NCBI GenBank assembly: GCA_023159155.1
Contig: JAJNNX010000017.1
Span: 620,001 to 684,000, forward strand
Direction: 5' to 3'
Origin: Ustulina deusta
Lineage: Eukaryota > Ascomycota > Sordariomycetes > Xylariales > Xylariaceae
Length of the DNA: 64,000 nt
Below, in pieces: positions 1 to 11,591 of this stretch; within the stretch, counting starts at the first letter, position 1; every line of letters begins with the position of its first letter. A program made the translations under genes and the position numbers. The notes under the pieces were generated by a model. It had not been told where the DNA came from and did not search any database. It worked only from the letters and a program-made list of their open reading frames with translations.

Positions 1-1262
1 TATTTATATTAGCTATAATATAGCAATATATAGTAATAAATAGCAAAAATATATTATTTAACTAATAAAGTTATAACTATATATAAATATTTATAAATAA
101 GTTTAGCTATTTAATTATAACTTTATTTAGTAAAAAAATAAATATTATAAAATTACTAACTATATAATATTATAAAAATCTATGTAAATTTTTTAGTATA
201 TTAAATATATAAATATTAAATAATATAAAAGTATTTATTTTTAAGTTTATAATAATAATTAATAGTTTTATAAGTATTAAGCACTGCTTTAATAATATTT
301 ATTATTTTTAAACTTAAAAAACAATAAAATTAACTAATTAAAAACTAAACTAATAATTCTATTTTTATATTAATAAATACTAAAATAATTAAAATTTTTA
401 TTTTTTTATTTTAGATTTTATATATAATTTTTTATAATATTTATTAATTAATATATTATTACTAAAAATAACAATAAAAATTAAAACATAAAACTTTTTA
501 ATAATAAATATTAGCAAAACTATTATTAATTCTAATACTAAGCAATAAACATTTAAACTAATCTACTAAATTTGAAATGTTTAAAAAATAATATATAATA
601 TAATAACCTTTATATAAAAACAATACAAGCTATAAACTAACAAAAAAAAATATTTAATAAATTTTAAAATAAAATTTAAAATTTAAAAAAAAAAAAAAGT
701 TTTATAAAATAAATACTAACTACTAAATTAAACTTTTAATTAATTAAACTTTTTAAAATTTTAAAAAAATAAAAATTTAGCTATATTTTTAATTTATTTA
801 ATTTTTACAAAATAAAAAACTTATTTTATATTAACTAATTATAAAAAGCAAATAATAACTTTTTATTTTAATAAATCTAATTATTATTTCTAGCTAAAAA
901 TATTAATAATAAAACAAAATTTAAAATTAAACAAATTAAACAATTAAAAATATAAAAAAAAATAAAAAGTTATAATATTAGGTTGCTTAAAAAAGCTATA
1001 ATTCTAATAATACTTAATATATAGCTTAAATTTTTAAAAATATACTAATTAAACTTAACTAATTTTATAAAACTTATAAAAAAACTTCTAAACTTTTTAT
1101 AAAATTATAAAAATAAATATATATAGTAATAACTAACAAATTTATAAACAATTATAAAAATAATAATAAAGCAATATAATATAAAAAAACTATACAAACT
1201 TAATATTATTAATAATTTTAAATTAAAACTATATTTAAACTTTTAGTTTTAAAAAATAATAA

Positions 1263-1520
1263 TATAATAGTTAGTATAGTTTATATAGTTTTAAGTATAG
1301 TTTTAGCAAAACTTATAAAAACTTTAGACCTATATAACAATAAAATAAAAAATCTATGTACGGACCAACCTAACTTTTTAGCTATATATATAAAATCTAT
1401 ATCTATTTATTTTATAAACTCTAATTTCTTTTTTCTTTCTTTTTGTTTTTTAACTTAAAATCTTTGTTTATAGTATTAATAAACTAGCTATAAAAGCTTT
1501 ACTTAACTAATTATAACACT
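1263..1520 (+). repeat. Left terminal inverted repeat of copy 1
   Basis: Pairs in inverted orientation with about 3680-3923. The inner limit is approximate, because both arms fade into A+T near the end of the TTAATTATAA-type word. Most differences between arms are transitions, as RIP would leave. Confidence 0.7.
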
Positions 1521-3358
1521 AATTAATATTTTTTTATATTTTTAGGTTTATATTTTATTATTTATAGCTAAAAAGTTTAATTATAATTATTAACAAAAAT
1601 TAAACTAATAAAAATAAATTATTTAGCTAGATTAATTATTATTTTTAAGTTTTTATTAAAATATTTTATTTTATTAATTATTTAATATTAATAATACTAT
1701 TATAATTAAAATTAATAATTTAAAATGTTTAGTTTTTAAATTATTAATTGTTAATTTTTATAGTATATATTAAATATTTATAAAATTTACTAACTATTTT
1801 GCTTTAATAGTTATAAAACTTTTAAAGTTTAACTAAACAAATTATTTTTATTTTTATTTATTATTTAATTTATTATATATATTTATAATTAATTATTAAA
1901 AAAATATAAGTTTCAATATTATATAAAACTATAGTTTTTATTTTAATACTATTAATTTATAATTAAATAAATATTTTAAAAATAATTGATTTGTTTTAGC
2001 TATATATTTTAGCTAAAATAAATAAAAAAACTAATAAAAGAAATTTTATTAGTTTTATTTGTTTTTTAAATTAAATAAACTACTAGAGCTATTTTTATTA
2101 TAGCTTTTTTTTGCTAATTAAATATTTAAAATTTTAAGCTTTTAGTTAAAGCAATTAATTAATATATATATATATTTTTTTTTATAAATAAAATAAATTT
2201 TATTATTTTAATAGGCTTTTTTTTTTTTTATAATTAATATTTATTTTAATTATTTTAAAATAAATATTTTAAAACTTTTAAAGTTAATTAAAAATTAATA
2301 AATAAGTTTATTAAAAGTTTAGTTATTTAAATTAAATTTTTATTTAATTAAATTAATAAGTTTAATCTATTAATAATTTTTATAAGCTTGTTTAATATTA
2401 TATACTAATTTAATAACTTTATTAATAAATAATTTATAAAAAATAGTTTTATAATTTATATTTTTATTATAATTTAGCAAATTAATATTTTTAAGCTAAA
2501 CTATTAAATATAAAAATAAAGTTATTAATATTTTTATTAGTTTTATATATATAAATTTAAAATATTTTATAAATAATAATTGCTTAATTAAAATTATAAT
2601 AAATTATTAATAAAGCTTAAATTATTTTAGTAATATTATTAAATAGTTTTTTAATTAAATAAAAATATATTTTTATTAATTTTTTAGTACGTTTTTTTAA
2701 TTAGTTTATAATATACTAAAATTAGTTATTTTTAGTTTAAAATGTAATAATATTTTTATTTAGTTTTTTTGCTAGTTTATAAACCTAGTTATTAAATAAA
2801 GTTTTATTTTTTATAAATTTGCTAAAATTAGTTTTTTATATTTTAGCTTTTTTAATATAAATAAAGTTTAAAGCGCTAAAAAATAAACTAATAAAATAAA
2901 AAATAAATAAAGCCATAAAACTAAAAAGTTTAAAGTTAATACTTTTAAATATATTTTTTATTATTAAATTATAGTTATTTTTTAAAAGTGCTAAAATAAG
3001 CGTATTAAAAAATTAGCGCTTTATTTTTTTATTTATTAAAAAAGTTCTGCTAGAATTAATGCAAAATTATAGGCCTATATAACTATAATATTTAGTACGT
3101 TATTTATTCTAAGTTGTTTTAGTTCTAATTTAAATTTTGTTTTTTTAAGTTCTAACTTTTTGTTTTTTTAAGTTCTAACTTTTTGTTTTTTTTAGATTTT
3201 TTTTTAAGTATTAGTTCGTTTAAAACGTTTATAAAAAAATTTAGTACTTAAATTTTTTTTTTTTTTATAAAAAAAAATATTTTAAAATTGTTTAATAGTA
3301 AAGGGCTAGCTATACTTAAAAGTTAAAATTATTTTAATTATTTAAAAACTAGAAATAA

Positions 3359-3545
3359 AATAAAAGTATTTAAAGTTAGATTTCCCGCAGGTTATTAACC
3401 TTTAAGTAGCATAAAAATCAAAGGTTTTATTAGGGTTATATTAAAGTTAAAAATAAAAATATTTAAAGTTAGGTTTCTTATAAATTATTAGCCTTTAGAT
3501 AGCATAAAGGTTAAAAGTCTTATTAGGGTTATATTAAGGTCAAGT
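3359..3545. repeat. About 94 bp tandem duplication inside copy 1
   Basis: Two adjacent units, each starting near ATAAAARTATTTAAAGTT (3359 and 3453) and ending in TTATTAGGGTTATATTAA. They differ mainly by transitions. The second element copy has only one such unit (about 6610-6705), so the duplication is specific to copy 1 or was lost from copy 2. Confidence 0.65.
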
Positions 3546-3679
3546 TTATATTATAAAATATATAATTTTTTATATTAAGCATATAACTAAAAAAAAAAGT
3601 TTATTTATGTTTTGCTAACTATAACAAAATAAAAAAAATATATTTATTAAACGTTTATTAATAAATAATTAATAAGCTT

Positions 3680-3923
3680 AAAGTAGTATTATAATTAATT
3701 AAATAAAGTTTTTATAGCTAGTTTATTAATATTATAAACAAAAACTCTAAACTAAAAAAAAAAAAAAAAAAAAAAAGAAGTCAGAGTTTATAAAGTAGGT
3801 AGATATAGACTCTGTGTATATAGCTGCAGAATTATAGGTTGGTCCGTACGTAGACTTTTTATTTTATTGCTATATAGGTCTAGAATCCTTGCAGGTTTTG
3901 CCAAGACTATACTAACCGTTACA
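3680..3923 (-). repeat. Right terminal inverted repeat of copy 1
   Basis: Inverted partner of 1263-1520 and direct partner of about 6790-7048. It includes a 22-base A run near 3755-3776 and a better-preserved outer 100 bp ending in CCGTTACA. Confidence 0.7.
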
Positions 3924-4847
3924 AGTTTTATTTTTAAACTAAATAATAAAACTTTTTATTAAAATATTTTTTTATAAGTTTTAAAAAAAATAAAATAATA
4001 TAATTTTATAATTAATAATAATTAATGAAAAACTTTAATAATATCTAGTTTTATAAAATAAATAATATTATAATAATTAAATATAATATTACTAATATTT
4101 AAAATTAATATAATTTAGTTTTTTAAATATATATTTTTTTATTAGTAATTAATTATAAACTTATATTTAATTAATTTAAGTTTAAGTATAAATAAAATAA
4201 AAATAATATTTAAGTTTATATTTTATTTAATAAAATTTATAACTAATAGTTTATTTATAAACTTTTTTTTAAATAAAATAAACTATATAAATATTTAATA
4301 TTAATAAAGCTTAAAAATATTTTTTTTATTATTAAATTCTAGTACTATATTAAATCTTAATTATAATAATAATAAAATTTTAAATTTTTTTTTTGAAAAA
4401 AAATCTTTCTAAATATAATAGCTAAAAAAACCAAAAATTTTACACTAATTTTATATATTTAAAAAAAAAAATTTTTTAAAATAAAATTAGTTTATTATTA
4501 AAAATCTTTTATAATACTACTTAATTAATCTAAATTTTTTTTTTATAAAATATTAATTATTTTTAAATTTTTTTTAAATAATTTAATATAATTATTTTTA
4601 ATTATTATAAACTTAATTATAATAAGCTTTTTTAAAATCTTTTTAGCTAGTTATTTTTATTTATTTTAATAGAAATAATTCTAAAAATCTTATATAATTT
4701 TTTTAATAATAGCTTAAATTTTTTTTTTAAATTATTATATAAACTTTTTTTATTTTAAGTTTAAAAGTTCTAAATTTTTATTTTATTTTTTTAGTTTTAG
4801 TTATTTTAAAAATAATTATTTTAATATTTAATAATATTTTTTTAACG

Positions 4848-7048
4848 CTTAATTATATTAATTAGTATTTTTTATATTTTTAGGTTTATATTTTATTATT
4901 TATAACTAAAAAGTTTAATTATAATTATTAGCAAAAATTAAACTAATATAATAAATTATTTAACTAAATTAATTATTATTTTTAAGTTTTTATTAAAATA
5001 TTTTGTTTTATTAACTATTTAATACTAATAATAATATTATAACTAAAATTAATAACTTAAAATATTTAGTTTTTAAATTATTAATTATTAATTTTTATAA
5101 TATATATTAAATATTTATAAATTTTATTAACTATTTTATTTTAATAGTTATAAAACTTCTAAAGTTTAACTAAATAAAATTTTTTTTTTTTAATTATTAT
5201 TTAATTTATTATATAAACTTATAGCTAATTATTAAAAAAATATAAGCTTTAATATTATATAAAACTAAAATTTTTATTTTAATATTATTAATTTATAATT
5301 ATATAAATATTTTAAAAATAATTAATTTGTTCTAGTTATATATTTTAATTAAAATAAATAAAAAAACTAACAAAATTTTTTTTATTAATTTTATTTATTT
5401 TTTAAGTTAAATAAACTACTAAAGCTATTTTTATTATAAACTTTTTTTACTAGTTAAATATCTAAAATTTTAAACTTTTAATTAAAATAGTTAATTAATA
5501 AATTTTTTTTTTTTTATAAATAAAGCAAATTTTATTATTTTAATAACCTTTTTTTTTTATATAATTAATATTTTTTTTAATTATTTTAAAATAAATATTT
5601 TAAAACTTTTAAAGTTAACTAAAAATTAATAAATAAGTTTACTAAAAACTTAATTATTTAAATTAGATTTTTGTTTAATTAAACTAATAAGTTTAATTTA
5701 TTAATAGTTTTTATAAACTTATTTAATATTATATATTAATTTAATAACTTTATTAATAAATAATTTATATTTTTCTTATAATTTAATCAATTAATATTTT
5801 TAAACTAAATTATTAAATATAAAAATAAATTTATTAATATTTTTATTAGTTTTATATATATAAACTTAAAATATTTTATAAATAATAATTATTTAATTAA
5901 AATTATAATAAATTATTAATAAAACTTAAATTATTTTAATAATATTATTAAATAATTTTTTAATTAAATAAAAATATATTTTTACTAATTTTTTAGTATA
6001 TTTTTTTAACTAGTTTATAATATATTAAAACTAGCTATTTTTAATTTAAAATATAATAATATTTTTATTTAGCTTTTTTATTAGTTTATAAACCTAGTTA
6101 TTAAATAAAGCTTTATTTTTTACAAACTTGCTAAAATTAATTTTTTATATTTTAGCTTTTTTAATATAAATAAAGTTTAAAACATTAAAAAATAAATTAA
6201 TAAAACAAAAAACAAATAAAATAATAAAACTAAAAAGTTTAAAATTAATACTTTTAAATATATTTTTTACTATTAAATTATAATTATTTTTTAAAAGTAC
6301 TAAAATAAACATATTAAAAAATTAGTGTTCTATTTTTTTTATTTATTAAAAAAGTTTTATTAAAACTAATACAAAATTATAAACTTATATAGCTATAATA
6401 TTTACTAATATATTTCTAAATATATTATTTATTTTAAGTTGTTTTAGTTCTAATTTAAATTTTATTTTTTTAAATCTTAATTTTTTGTTCTTTTTAAATT
6501 TTTTTTTAAATATTAGTTCGCTTAAAACATTTATAAAAAAGTCTAATATTTAATAATAAAAAGCTAGCTGTATTTAAAAATTAAAATTGTTTTAATTGTT
6601 TAAAAACTAAAAATACAATAAAAATATTTAAAGTTAAGTTTTTTATAAGTTATTAATTTTTAAATAATATAAAAATTAAAAATTTTATTAAAATTGTATT
6701 AAAATTAAATTTATATTATAAAATATATAATTTTTTATATTCAATATATAACTAAAAAAAATATATATATTTATTAAATATTTATTAATAAATAATTAGT
6801 AAGCTTAAAATAGTATTACAATTAATTAAATAAAATTTTTATAGCTAGTTTATTAATACTATAAACAAAAACTCAAAGCTAAAAAAAAAAAAAAAAAAAA
6901 AAAAATCAGAGTTTACAAAGTGGGTCAATATAGATTCTATATATGTAGCTACAGAGTTATAGGTTAGTCCGTGCATAAACTTCTTATCTTATCGCCATAT
7001 AGGTCTGAAGTCCTTACAGGTCTCGCCAAGACTGTACTGACCGTCACA
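4848..7048. mobile_element. Second, left-truncated copy of the long-TIR element
   Basis: From about 4848 the sequence follows the interior of copy 1 (from about 1509) almost base for base, for example the shared word ATATTTTTAGGTTTATATTT near 1540 and 4876, and continues through the right terminal repeat to CCGTCACA at 7041-7048. No left terminal repeat precedes it; 3924-4847 is unrelated AT-rich sequence. It is same-strand with copy 1 and lacks about 45 bp of A/T near 6550 and one unit of the 94 bp duplication. The last 150 bp keep far more G and C than the rest, so the right terminal repeat is the least mutated of the three. Confidence 0.75.
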
Positions 7049-8364
7049 TTATTTAGCCCTCTTGGGCATGGGACAGCGGTATCAAAGGAAGGGCTGTAGC
7101 TTGTAGTGGATGATATTGGTTCGAGCGGCGCATAGATGAGAGGTTAACCAGAGGAAAGAGCCGGTTTAACAGCGCATCGCGGGGACGTACTTTGAGTATG
7201 GATAGGCTTAACGATATATTTCTATACAGGTCAATCGCTGTATATGGGGAATTAGTAGACCAAGTAGAACACAATGAACCTTGCCTCAGTATACGCTAGC
7301 TGGGAGTACATGAGTGAGCAAAGCAAGATGGTGGGTGCAAGGGTATGGATCTCTCATCTCGAAAAGTTTGGCTACGGGTGGCTCTACGCTCGCTAATCTA
7401 CCGCATCTTGAATCTCATTCGTGGCACTTCGATACAAGATATTACAAGATGGATTTCAGCTACCTAATTGTTTTGCTGTGCTTGCTGGCGGAGCAACACG
7501 GCTAGGTCGAGAATCCGTAAATGATGATGTCGACCTGGCCTAGATCTTGACTAGATGATGCCCAATAATTCCGGGGACTGAAGCCAGGGAGGAGAGGGCA
7601 GGAGAGTTTAAGGGTTTCACGACATCAACCAAGCCAGAACAAATGAATGCGAATACAAGGAGAAAAGTGGAATATGCTCTTGTAATAAGCAATGCCCAGT
7701 GGCTGAGCAATTGAGGCATAGGTGAGGCAGACATTTAGAAAGCACCAAGTAAACATGCAGATTGTGCCCCCATTGGCTTTGATCACAGCAGCAACGTGCT
7801 TTGTGCTAAGCACTTAAGTGCCAGACGTTATGCAAGTAGCCAATCGGAGATTTTTGATGTCGTTGTTATTCTCGGGAAATCCTCTGCACACTCCGGAGTT
7901 GCTATAAAACATGTGGCGAGGCTTACTGCCTTACATAAGCATACCCCCCTTATATCTAACAGAGATGCCAAATTCTTATTGTTAGATTCTTTGTGACATT
8001 TCTTGGTGACCTCTGTCTGAAGGCCCCTCCACGTCAGAGTACCCTTGTTATTGTCAGGCTTGAGGAATGTGTGCCTATGAGGATAGTGTCACTTTTGTTG
8101 TATCCGGGTGATTCAAAGGTGTGGACTAGGCACTCTTGAACAGCACAACAGAATTCGGGCGCAAACAGCCTAGAAATCTGAATCCCTGATAATCGAACTT
8201 TGATTGATAGAAGATGAGATGCAGTGTATCTTAGGATTAGTACGCTGTTTGTCATACATTAGCTTATCAGAATACTCCGACTATGCCTAATTACTCGCTA
8301 CTATACCGTAAAATGTTGCAGAATTGGGAAACACGACTCTCCATTACCCTCTGACGTTTGCCGA
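7049..8364. other. Intergenic; no gene recognised
   Basis: Composition is normal immediately after the transposon end. Only short frames of 60-75 codons are present, with no recognisable domain and no convincing splice pattern. Nothing else was recognised. Confidence 0.5.
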
Positions 8365-9759
8365 TTAGACAGACGCATAGGCATATGCCAGCGCAGACCG
8401 GATCGGGATGTTCCTCGTGGCAGTGTCGGGGCTTGCTTCACTGACCCAGGCTAACTTGACCCTCTTCTCAAAAAGAAGGCAGTGAGTTGAACCACCATGG
8501 TGGAACATTCCAATCTCCTCTCCCTTTTCAACTGCTACCGGATGGCCTCCTTGAAATTTCTCACTGATCTCACAAGTCGACACATCTGCCATCCCCACAT
8601 AAACGGCTCCCACCAAACCAACGACTGGGTCCTTTGTGTCAATGACGAATACTGCGCGCGTTGCGACGTGACAAATATAGCCCTGGGCCAGATCCGGAGC
8701 CGCTACGTCGGGTCCGTCTGGACTAGTGAAGCCAGTTATCGTCGGCTCTGAGAAATAAGTACCATCGATAACCGTGGCGTATACGACGTCCCCCCTGACC
8801 GGCGAGTTCCAGCGATGGTATGAAGTCGCGCTCAGAAAGGCCTGATACACAGTTCCGCCAACGAATTTACTGGTGTACTGAGACTCGTAGTTCAGCATCT
8901 CAGCTACCGAGTACGACTGACCCTTAAGCCAAAAGCGGTCGTACTCTTTTACATTTGTTTGGCGAGAAAATGGTTTGGATTCGCATGAGTTCACGATCCA
9001 CTTCGTGTCGGTTGGGAATTGGACTGGTCGAAGAGCGTCGATATTCTCGAATTTTCGGACAAAGAAGTCATCCCACGATGTGAAGCCCCAATGCGCCGGG
9101 TCACCGTTAGGGTCGCATTGGAAGAGCTCGATGAACGAGCGATTCTGACCGTCGATATTGGTGTCATCCTCAATGACTTTTAACGCTTGTTCGCTCAGCT
9201 ACCTGTCGCTCGCAGTGGTAATGACATATAGAGACTTCCCCGTTGAGAGGACATCCCTTCTCCAAGCATTGAGGATGGCTTTGAGCTTTTCGTTGATTTG
9301 AGGCTCAAGGAAAAACGCATACCCGCTTGGGGTAGCCATGGGCCAGTCAAGGATAGCGTTGAAAGGGAACCCAATCAAGCCGCCTTTATATCCGGACATG
9401 CTCCACTGCGGCGCCTTGGTTTTCACGATGAGGTCGAAGGCGTCAAGCAGCTCTTCATAGTCTCGGATCGTAGCTGTCCCCACCGGATCGGTTAAGTATG
9501 GCTCTTTGTTGGGAACCTCGTCGAGCATGGCCGCGGCCAGCATCCGAAATCTAGCACTGCTTTTGACAACCCGGTCGAAGTCTTGGACTGACTCAGCCCG
9601 GTCGTCAGCGCTTCGAATTCCCCGGAATTGGCGTCTCTCCTTCAGCTCGGCAATCAATTTTCGAGTCCATTCAATATGGACCCTAGGATCATCTGGTAGC
9701 CAGCCCCCGATACGGTTGAACTGGCCTTGCCGATACGGGATGGTAGGCTGAGCAGCCAT
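8365..9759 (-). pseudogene. PsiD-like / phosphatidylserine decarboxylase-family protein with one in-frame stop
   Basis: A single uninterrupted frame of 465 codons apart from one TAG at 9199-9201. The N-terminal 186 residues look like the fungal PSDC-type extension found in PsiD (L-tryptophan decarboxylase) relatives. The C-terminal half has the phosphatidylserine decarboxylase core: FWLKGQSYS, SYHRWNSPVRG with the catalytic-type His, and FHHGGSTHC, where GGST stands at the self-cleavage site that yields the pyruvoyl group (Ser codon 8488-8490). Length agrees with PsiD relatives (about 440 aa). The frame continues unchanged through the stop, and coding signal is equal on both sides. The stop could be a TGG-to-TAG change, which on the plus strand is CCA to CTA, the RIP context. 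Substrate (tryptophan, another aromatic amino acid or phosphatidylserine) cannot be told. A sequencing error or stop read-through is possible; no intron that would remove the stop was found. Confidence 0.75.
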
Positions 9760-10661
9760 TTTGGAGACAGGGTTAAGATGATACCGCCTTACTACTCAGG
9801 GCTTTTCTCATAGGTATGAATGGATGCTTGCTCTTCTAATTCGCATATGCGCGCTGGATGAAGTGGGGAGAATATCATGTCTATATACTTTCCTTCGACT
9901 CAGCTTCGCAGGCTTTCATGTGGGATTCTTGGTAATAACGAATCAAACATCGGCTCTGAAAATGGAAGTGGCAATTTCGCGGAAAAGGGACGGAAGATTC
10001 TGCATGCAACCGTCTAGCAAGCCACGGACTGCGCACAAATGAAACCCGTGATGGATCTCTAGCCTGTGAGGTCAACGATACATATCGTACTGCAGCTCAA
10101 CACCAATGGCTCAGTTGGTTCGGGATAATTATGAACGTGCTCCGCCTACGCACCCTCCCGTACCGACACATGGATAGAACGGGGAGAATAGAACAAGTGA
10201 TGAGTCATTTTGTTAATCTGATTTTAGCGCTGATTATATCAACAGAGAACGTGCTTGGTGAGTTATCTGGCTCGGACGTTAGCCTTTACATGGTATGGTA
10301 CTGTAACTTGCTGCCCGATGCGCGAATACCTCCTGGCTTATCTTGGAAGGATTGGTTAACTATGGTTGTAATTAGTATCGACTGTTCTGGCCACACATGA
10401 TAACAGTACTTATCTCTGAGCGTACGAAGTCTACGGGGAGCTTTGCGGCGTACCGAGCTCTATTTCTTCCTGGCTTTGAATTGGCCTATATGTCGAGACA
10501 TTGATCCGCGTGGTCTGACACTTATTATGTTTACAGCGATCAAGGCAGATACTGCCTGTTAAGTGCGTACATATAAATGTAAGGAGATATCACCTGAATC
10601 TCGCTTCCTTTTAGCAACTAAGCATTACTCGTTGAGATTTTATATTACTTAGACCAACACT
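9760..10661. other. Intergenic between decarboxylase and hypothetical gene
   Basis: Divergent upstream regions of the minus-strand decarboxylase and the plus-strand gene at 10662. A TATA-like TATAAAT lies at 10572-10578. No coding region was recognised. Confidence 0.5.
10572..10578 (+). promoter_or_regulatory. TATA-like element
   Basis: TATAAAT about 84 bases upstream of the ATG at 10662; spacing is reasonable for a fungal TATA promoter. Based on motif only. Confidence 0.35.
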
Positions 10662-10895
10662 ATGGCTCTTTATGATCTTGGACCACTAACTGGTAGCGGG
10701 TTCTATCAATACACTAATTCAGCCGGTCAGGTTTACTACCTGGATATGGCTACAAACGCGATATGCTACTCTATACTACCAGGATTTGGAGATAACCCAA
10801 ACGTATGTCACTTTATCGAACTTCCCATGACTCCCAGGTTACTAACTACTAGATAGGACACTTGGACCCTTGACTCCTCCAAGTCATGGCCATAA
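10662..10895 (+). CDS. Small hypothetical protein, probably two exons
   Basis: An ATG at 10662 opens 47 codons (GSGFYQYTNSAGQVYYLDM is typical of the composition). They end exactly at a GTATGT donor at 10803. A TTACTAAC branch site and TAG acceptors at 10852 or 10856 follow, so a 50-54 bp intron is likely. With the 10856 acceptor the next exon reads DTWTLDSSKSWP and stops at 10893-10895. Tyr/Gly-rich and unrecognised. It may be the 5' part of a longer gene that includes 10943-11497, but I found no second intron joining the frames, so they are listed separately; a frameshift is an alternative. Confidence 0.45.
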
Positions 10896-10942
10896 TGGTA
10901 AAATAAAACCCACGGGGCTGGCATTCTAGCCCTTGCTGAACT

Positions 10943-11497
10943 ATGCAATACAGGAATAATGATAGAACCGGAAGGGCTGTTCTCATGGATCCCAATCCTC
11001 CCCCTCCTCAGTCGTATCTCGAAAATGACAATGTCAAGGCTGGCCTTGAACTTTTAACGCGGGTGCCAGACTCAAAAGAACATCTCTATCGAAGACCCAT
11101 GGGCAGCATCCTTCGTTTCATGTTCCCCGAAAGGGAAAGATTTGATGTTGTCCAGGAGACCGAGAGTGACAATAGTCGTCCAGACTTTTCTACACTCAAG
11201 GTTTCTCAGAGACCCGGCGGAACTCTGTATCAATATGACTTCATGCTCACCGAGAGCAAGAAGATGGGACAGCCGTGGGGGGCCACCGAAGACCAGCTTC
11301 AGGATCATCTCGCTGGGAATGGGAACGAGTCGAAGAATTGCTATGGAATGATTCAAATCGGGTTACTGGTGCAATTCTACAAGTATGAAGGCGGTATATG
11401 CAGCAAGGTTGGAGGCCAGATGCATCTCATCAGAGATGTCCACGATATCATGCTTTGGGGCCAATACCTTAAAGAGAATCCCCTGCCATTTGTGTAG
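10943..11497 (+). CDS. Hypothetical fungal protein with PD-(D/E)XK-like signature
   Basis: An open frame of 184 codons. The region around residues 78-150 resembles an uncharacterised, widespread fungal family and shows the layout of a PD-(D/E)XK nuclease-like core: Pro80-Asp81, then Glu104-Ser-Lys106 on a predicted beta strand (YDFMLTESKK), followed by a Gln-bearing helix (Q118, Q120). The protein ends cleanly in NPLPFV. The true start may be Met1 or Met15 (MDPNPPPPQ). An in-frame TGA lies just upstream of the ATG, at 10937-10939. It is convergent with the next gene, 94 bp apart. Nuclease activity is an inference from three residues; the fold call could be wrong. Confidence 0.55.
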   Translation: MQYRNNDRTGRAVLMDPNPPPPQSYLENDNVKAGLELLTRVPDSKEHLYRRPMGSILRFMFPERERFDVVQETESDNSRPDFSTLKVSQRPGGTLYQYDFMLTESKKMGQPWGATEDQLQDHLAGNGNESKNCYGMIQIGLLVQFYKYEGGICSKVGGQMHLIRDVHDIMLWGQYLKENPLPFV

Positions 11498-11591
11498 GCT
11501 TCCACGGTGGTGTAGATGAAACAGAGTGGTCGCGACATGTGGTAGTTTTGAGATCTTTCCCCCCCCCACAGCCTCGAGATGCTAAATCAGC

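Larger units (their letters stand above)
1263..3923. mobile_element. RIP-mutated element with long terminal inverted repeats, copy 1
   Basis: A 2.66 kb unit bounded by inverted repeats. The right end (about 3680-3923), reverse-complemented, matches the left end (about 1263-1520) over roughly 250 bp, with differences that are mostly C/T and G/A. The shared stretch runs from the outer tip through the rare GC-bearing words ACGGACCAACC (left, near 1359) and GGTTGGTCCGT (right, near 3836), then an oligo-T/oligo-A tract and the word CTAGCTATAAAA. The outer tip reads TGTNACGG. The interior, about 2.1 kb, has no surviving frame. This looks like a DNA transposon, either a degraded autonomous copy or a non-autonomous one; the superfamily cannot be told. 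No convincing target-site duplication was found in the flanks. Confidence 0.75.
1..7048. repeat. AT-rich RIP-degraded block
   Basis: Almost pure A+T sequence with no open reading frame of any length; G and C are rare and occur mostly in short preserved patches (for example 3060-3140, 3380-3410, 3780-3925 and 6900-7048). It ends abruptly at 7048, where composition returns to normal. The pattern fits repeat-induced point mutation of transposable elements in a Pezizomycotina fungus (C to T at CpA on both strands until no coding capacity remains). Bases 1-1262 and 3924-4847 carry no structure I can assign beyond AT-rich remnants. Composition is seen directly; RIP is inferred. Confidence 0.9.

Noticed and set aside
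3680..7048. LTR retrotransposon with LTRs at 3680-3923 and 6790-7048
   Set aside because: The tips resemble LTR tips (TG...CA) and these two copies are in direct orientation, but the third copy at 1263-1520 is inverted and encloses the same interior, which fits an inverted-repeat element better.
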